Shown here piece after piece: positions 59,990-64,000 of a stretch of DNA of 64,000 bases. The position numbers and the translations under genes were made by a program. Under the pieces are notes generated by a model. The model was not told where the DNA came from and made no database searches. It was given only the letters and a program-made list of their open reading frames with translations. Source of the DNA: Neckera pumila (Eukaryota > Streptophyta > Bryopsida > Hypnales > Neckeraceae); assembly GCA_963969595.1 (NCBI GenBank), contig OZ018412.1, forward strand, positions 13,146,501 through 13,210,500, read 5' to 3'. Each line of letters starts with the position of its first letter. The first letter of the stretch is position 1.

Positions 59990-60567
59990 GTAAAAGCCAC
60001 TTTACACCAAGAAGCCGGGCCAATTCTCCTTCAAGCCAATTGCACAAAATTTCAGCCCCTTCTTGGTTGGAGGCTGGCCTCAACTAGCCATTAGAATAAG
60101 ATTAAAATGGAGCCAATTCTCCCATCTGTAAAGGCCTTAAGGCCAAGAAGCCGGGCTGATTCAATAATACCTACAAAAGAAGTAGAGAGGGGTTGAAATT
60201 TTCAGGGCCACTTTACACCTAGAGGCCGATCCAATTCCACTTGAGGCCGATTGCACAAAATCTGATGGTAATGATTTGTTAAAAAAATAATTTTTTATCA
60301 AAAAGATTCTTTAATTTGAAATCTGACATTGGCCCCGAGGCCAATAATTGGCCTCCCATTTTTGGTGCACCCAATTCAATGAGCTTGGGTCATGTCAAAT
60401 CATGTCTTTTTTGAATAAAAAATTCAATCCACCAAATTGGCCTGACCTCTTGGTGTAAAGGGGTTGGGGCTAATTTTAGCCTTTTGTCTAATCAAAAGTT
60501 AGGATTCTTGACCTTTGACAGAAGAAATTGGCCCGGCCTCTTGGTGTAAAGCGGTCCTAAGTGTCAC
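59990..60567. mobile_element. MITE with CTTTACACCAAGAGGCCGGG termini (copy 2)
   Basis: The left end CACTTTACACCAAGAAGCCGGG and the right end, read inward as GACCGCTTTACACCAAGAGG, are inverted repeats (each quoted with a base or two omitted at its edge). It matches the complement of 41436-42013 throughout. Better-preserved termini suggest a younger copy. Confidence 0.72.
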
Positions 60568-60657
60568 CCTAAGTTCTGACTTTCTATTTGGCTGTTTTTT
60601 TGTTGAGAGATCTTTTCTTGTGCTTTGATAATCATATGACCTAGTCCTTCACAATAT

Positions 60658-60950
60658 GTGAGGGAGGCAACTCCATTTCCGCTCACTTAAGCAATTCAAC
60701 AATGTTGCAGCGTGGAGAAGTTAATTGCAGAATTTTTCCAAGCTGCGGAAATAGGATTCCGGAAGGTTGCAAATTTTCCAGAATTTTTCTTTGCAAAATG
60801 TAATTATTACAAATTTTTTGGCTGAAGATTCCTTCTGTCCGACTCTGGTCCTATAGGTTGTCTTGTTTCCAATCAAAGAGGAGTTGCAAAATTGTTCAAC
60901 GTTGTAAGTCAGAAGTGCGTGTCTAGAGGATTAGTGTTTTTACAACATTA
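60658..60950. repeat. Dispersed repeat, uninterrupted relative of 25380-25870
   Basis: GGGAGGCAACTCCATTTCCG, TCCGGAAGGTTGCAAATTTT, AATGTAATTATTACAAATTT and TTCCAATCAAAGAGGAGTTG follow the order of the copy at 25.4 kb. Here no MITE interrupts it, so this copy shows the empty site. Confidence 0.6.
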
Positions 60951-61113
60951 AATTTCCATTGCTGGTTTTTTTTCTAACAATTATGATAATTTAAAATTAT
61001 AAACTTTGCCAAATTTTAGGCAATGTCCATACGATTTGCAAGCAGAGGTTGGTGTGAGTTTTTCTATTCCTATTATTTTGTGGTAGGTATTGTAGACAAG
61101 AGTGACCCTTTAA

Positions 61114-62755
61114 CCCCTAGAGGATCAACTTATGTTTTTGACAACATAGAAATATTGGGTAGTTACATGTGATTAGAGGTTTCCATATTTAGGGACCAAA
61201 TTTAACAAAAGGTGGGGGCAAGGAATATCCTTCATATACACTAAGATTCATGACATTTGGAAATATGAGTCAAAAGTTATTGCATGATATGTAGTTTGTT
61301 TCCCAACTCAGACAGTCCATGCAGATCAGAAACAAAAGATTGAAATTGTTTTTTAGAGTTATATGTATGCAGAAAGCTTAGAATCATTCCATTTTGATCA
61401 ATGAGCCAGAAGTTATGAGGAGTTTTTGTTTGCGGGCAATTATGGGTTTACTCTAAAATATACTTTGAAGTTCTTTATCTTATTCAATTTTCAATATCTT
61501 CTAAAAAGATTAAAATCATAGGATGTAGATTGTTTATTACAACATTGCTACCATTGGAATTGGCATTTTTCAATTCTATAAATAAGCTCCTCTAAGTTTA
61601 GTATTTTGAATCATTTTCTCTTGGGATCTACTTACTATTTTTTTCCTATATATTGGGTGATTGCAAGAAACACTTTTCCTATTTTTTGTCCCCTTGCCCT
61701 TGGACGGGTGGTTTTTTGCTCATAACTTTTGCCTTGTTTGTCCATTTGGCGTGAAATTTGGAAGGAAGGTACATATGGTAGATGCAAACATTGAGTAATT
61801 TTTTCAAATATTCTAAAATTAGTAAATTATTTTTAAATTGCCCCCGATTGGATGTCTATTTTGGCCATTTTGGGGGTTTTAGTCCTATTTTTGACCCGAA
61901 GATGCAAATTTGAAGCCACAAATTGGACATGTTGGAGGTCTACTAACATCACAAGGATTGACAATGAATTTTTATGAAAATAGCAACATGTGAGTTGTCC
62001 ACATGGGTTCAGAGTGACCTTCCTTTGCGCAAAGGTTACAAAGAGGGAAATTTTTTCCTACATTGATTTTTTGGTGTAATGTGAGCGCAATCTTCTCTAG
62101 CAAAGTAGTTTTTTTTGGTTTTATTTTTTGAAATTTTTTTGAATTATTAAAAATAAAAAGGTGACTGACCCCTTTTATGCTATTTTTTGCTCCTAGTGGC
62201 TTTTGTAGTACTTCGCAGCAATCTATATTACTCCATAGTACTGAATCGATAGTTCAGATCTGCAAACGCCTTGAATCAACGGTTGAGATTTGCAGGGGTG
62301 CTGCGGAAACATAGTACTACATAGTACTGCCAATCCTATGCCCCAAAACTGCGGTTTGAGACCAAAACATGAAGTGTTTCTTGCAATCTCCCTGTTGTAC
62401 AATTCCAAATGATCTGAAAATTTTCAAGCATGTGACCAAATTTTCTAGGAAAAAGAATCCAAAGAAGTACCACCATTTTGGACATTTTTTTCATAGAAAA
62501 GTGAGCTTGTGAAGTGCAGCTGCCTGGTTTTTTGTAGGGTAAAAAAAATGATTCCAATGAATTTGAATGCTTAAACCTTGCAGTCCACATGGTGAAAATT
62601 TTTGGAATATCTACCACATGTTCTTAAGTTAGTATACTACAAGATCCTATGGTTACATGTGTCAAAAAATCTTTTTTTTCAAAAATTTGATACTTGTACT
62701 AAAAATGGCAGTTTTTGAGCACTTTTGGTAAAACATACTCATGGAACTTTAGGAG
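61114..62755. mobile_element. TTAA-flanked element (1642 bp) with a nested insertion
   Basis: TTAA stands at 61110-61113 and 62756-62759. The ends are CCCCTAGAGG on the left and CTCCTAAAGTTCC read inward from the right. Its outer parts (61114-61655 and 62392-62755) match the element at 21701-22623 in opposite orientation. Removing the nested insertion leaves about 906 bp, the size of the other family members. Confidence 0.72.
61656..62391. mobile_element. Element of the ATTGCAAGAAACACTT family nested in a TTAA element
   Basis: A perfect 16-bp inverted repeat (ATTGCAAGAAACACTT at 61660-61675 and its complement at 62372-62387) marks the ends, within a 20-bp imperfect one. It carries GCTCATAACTTTTGCC near its left end, as its relatives do. 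The interior also has paired AGTACT-rich segments around 62230-62330. No coding capacity. Confidence 0.75.
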
Positions 62756-62759
62756 TTAA

Positions 62760-64000
62760 AAAGATTCAATGTTTTATATTTAGGAAGAGGTGTGAGACTT
62801 AATGTCAAGGCATAATTCGTACAGGTAGATAGCAAAGATGTGTTGCAGATATATATACTTCGTACATCAATTCAAAACGTTTAATATTGACCTGTACAGT
62901 GCATAGCATTTTTAGGCTTGAAGTATGTAGACGTAGTTAATTTGAACTTCAGCTCTAGTTTTCCAATCTCTAATTTCTTGTAGTGATTCAACACCTTTGG
63001 GTAGTGTTAATATTTGGATTGTTTTAGAGTTTCTAGAAATGGCATGACAAACAATAATATATTTTGGTAAATTTTATACATGTTGTCCAAGCCTTTGAAT
63101 TCCTAAGTGCCCAAGCCTTTTCCTATGAAAAAAGTGTGTTTTTCCTATGCAAAAAGAACATGGATTTATAGTTACCCTCAATGAAGCAAATTGTTTATTT
63201 TTTCAATATCAATGTATAGATGTTTAAAGAACTTGCTTACTAGTGTGCATACCAATTTTGAATGTGAAATTGCATAAGAGTTGTGAGATTATAACAAGAG
63301 AAATGTGCATATCCTATTTTTAGTGTAGTACCACTCGTTACAACGTTTGAGAAATTTGCATACATTAAGAGTTCTTTTGAATTGGAGGTAACAAGAACAA
63401 CTAAAAATTGTGTTAGCACACTAAAATGCACTTCTAAAAACCTTAAGTTCAAATGAAGAGCTAGCAAATTCATTGTACACAATCCACCTTGCAATTGTTG
63501 AAATGCAATTTTTTTGTAAGTATAAATTGCAAGTAAATCCAAATCAACACTTGCATGTTTAAATTTTCAAAGGTGAAATCATAAAGATACTTTATTCTTT
63601 TCATTAGGACCATTTTCAAAGCAAATGGATGAGTAAATTTTTTAGGATGATCTCAAAGCAAGTGAAATTGACAAATTTTATTCAAAGTTGGGAAATGAAG
63701 TAAAATTAGTAAGCTTTACTCTTCCACTAATGGTACATATATGCCTTTGAAAATTGAATATTTACCAACTTTTGTAAGAATTTTTTTTCAATAGTGTACC
63801 TTCATAACTGTCTGTAAAACTTTTAAATAGTGAAGGGAATTTAATTGCCCACACGAAAATGAGCAAAAAATTTCAGACCAACTATACATGGTCAATTAGG
63901 CAGTAAAGGATTAACCTCAAAATCACCCAAGGGGACGTTCTTTCAAAATGGGTCAAAATTGTTAAGACCTTGGGCAATTTGTTTGCTTATTATTTTTTGA
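62760..64000. other. AT-rich intergenic stretch to the window end, nothing recognised
   Basis: Short frames only. A GTAAAGGATTAACC motif near 63904-63917 resembles a degenerate end of the TTAA family, without a partner in the window. Confidence 0.4.

Overview
The window looks like a land-plant nuclear genome: AT-rich, repeat-dense intergenic DNA, spliced TIR-NB-ARC-LRR (TNL) immune receptor genes, a plastid-targeted thioredoxin-regulated NADP-malate dehydrogenase, and CACTA-type DNA transposons. The TIR style (KVFLSHSGAQK, SEEFFTSKWPMLEL) and short LRRs remind me of moss or other bryophyte TNLs rather than flowering-plant ones. That lineage call is inference from memory, made without a database.

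Layout. 1-9.8 kb is transposon territory: foldback elements, a TTAA-flanked element (3317-4244), a small CACTA-like foldback (4732-4949) and a 2.6-kb non-autonomous CACTA element (6115-8693). About 9.8-19.1 kb and 28.4-38.3 kb are two copies of one block, about 18.7 kb apart. Each carries a minus-strand TNL with identical exon structure (TIR exon, P-loop exon, kinase-2/GLPL exon, MHD+LRR exon) and a long 5' leader intron. Both copies are broken, at different places: the first by two nonsense codons and two frameshifts, the second by two nonsense codons. The first could still make a TIR-only protein and the second a TIR-NB protein. Between them lies a third, promoter-only relic of the same family (about 23.44-26.09 kb), itself split by nested repeats. 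38-50 kb is again repeats, with a tRNA-derived SINE-like element and gene relics.

50.5-53.8 kb is the only GC-rich gene island. It holds an uninterrupted NADP-MDH gene (minus strand), facing a tentative small spliced plus-strand gene. 54-64 kb holds a second CACTA element (55840-58481), further element copies and a nested pair (61114-62755).

The most notable non-genic signals are several repeat families flanked by TTAA with CCC-starting termini (piggyBac-like), precise 3-bp target duplications on three CACTA-like elements, and a 10-mer, CATAACTTTT, that recurs across otherwise unrelated repeat families. I saw no transposase, tRNA gene, rRNA or CRISPR array.
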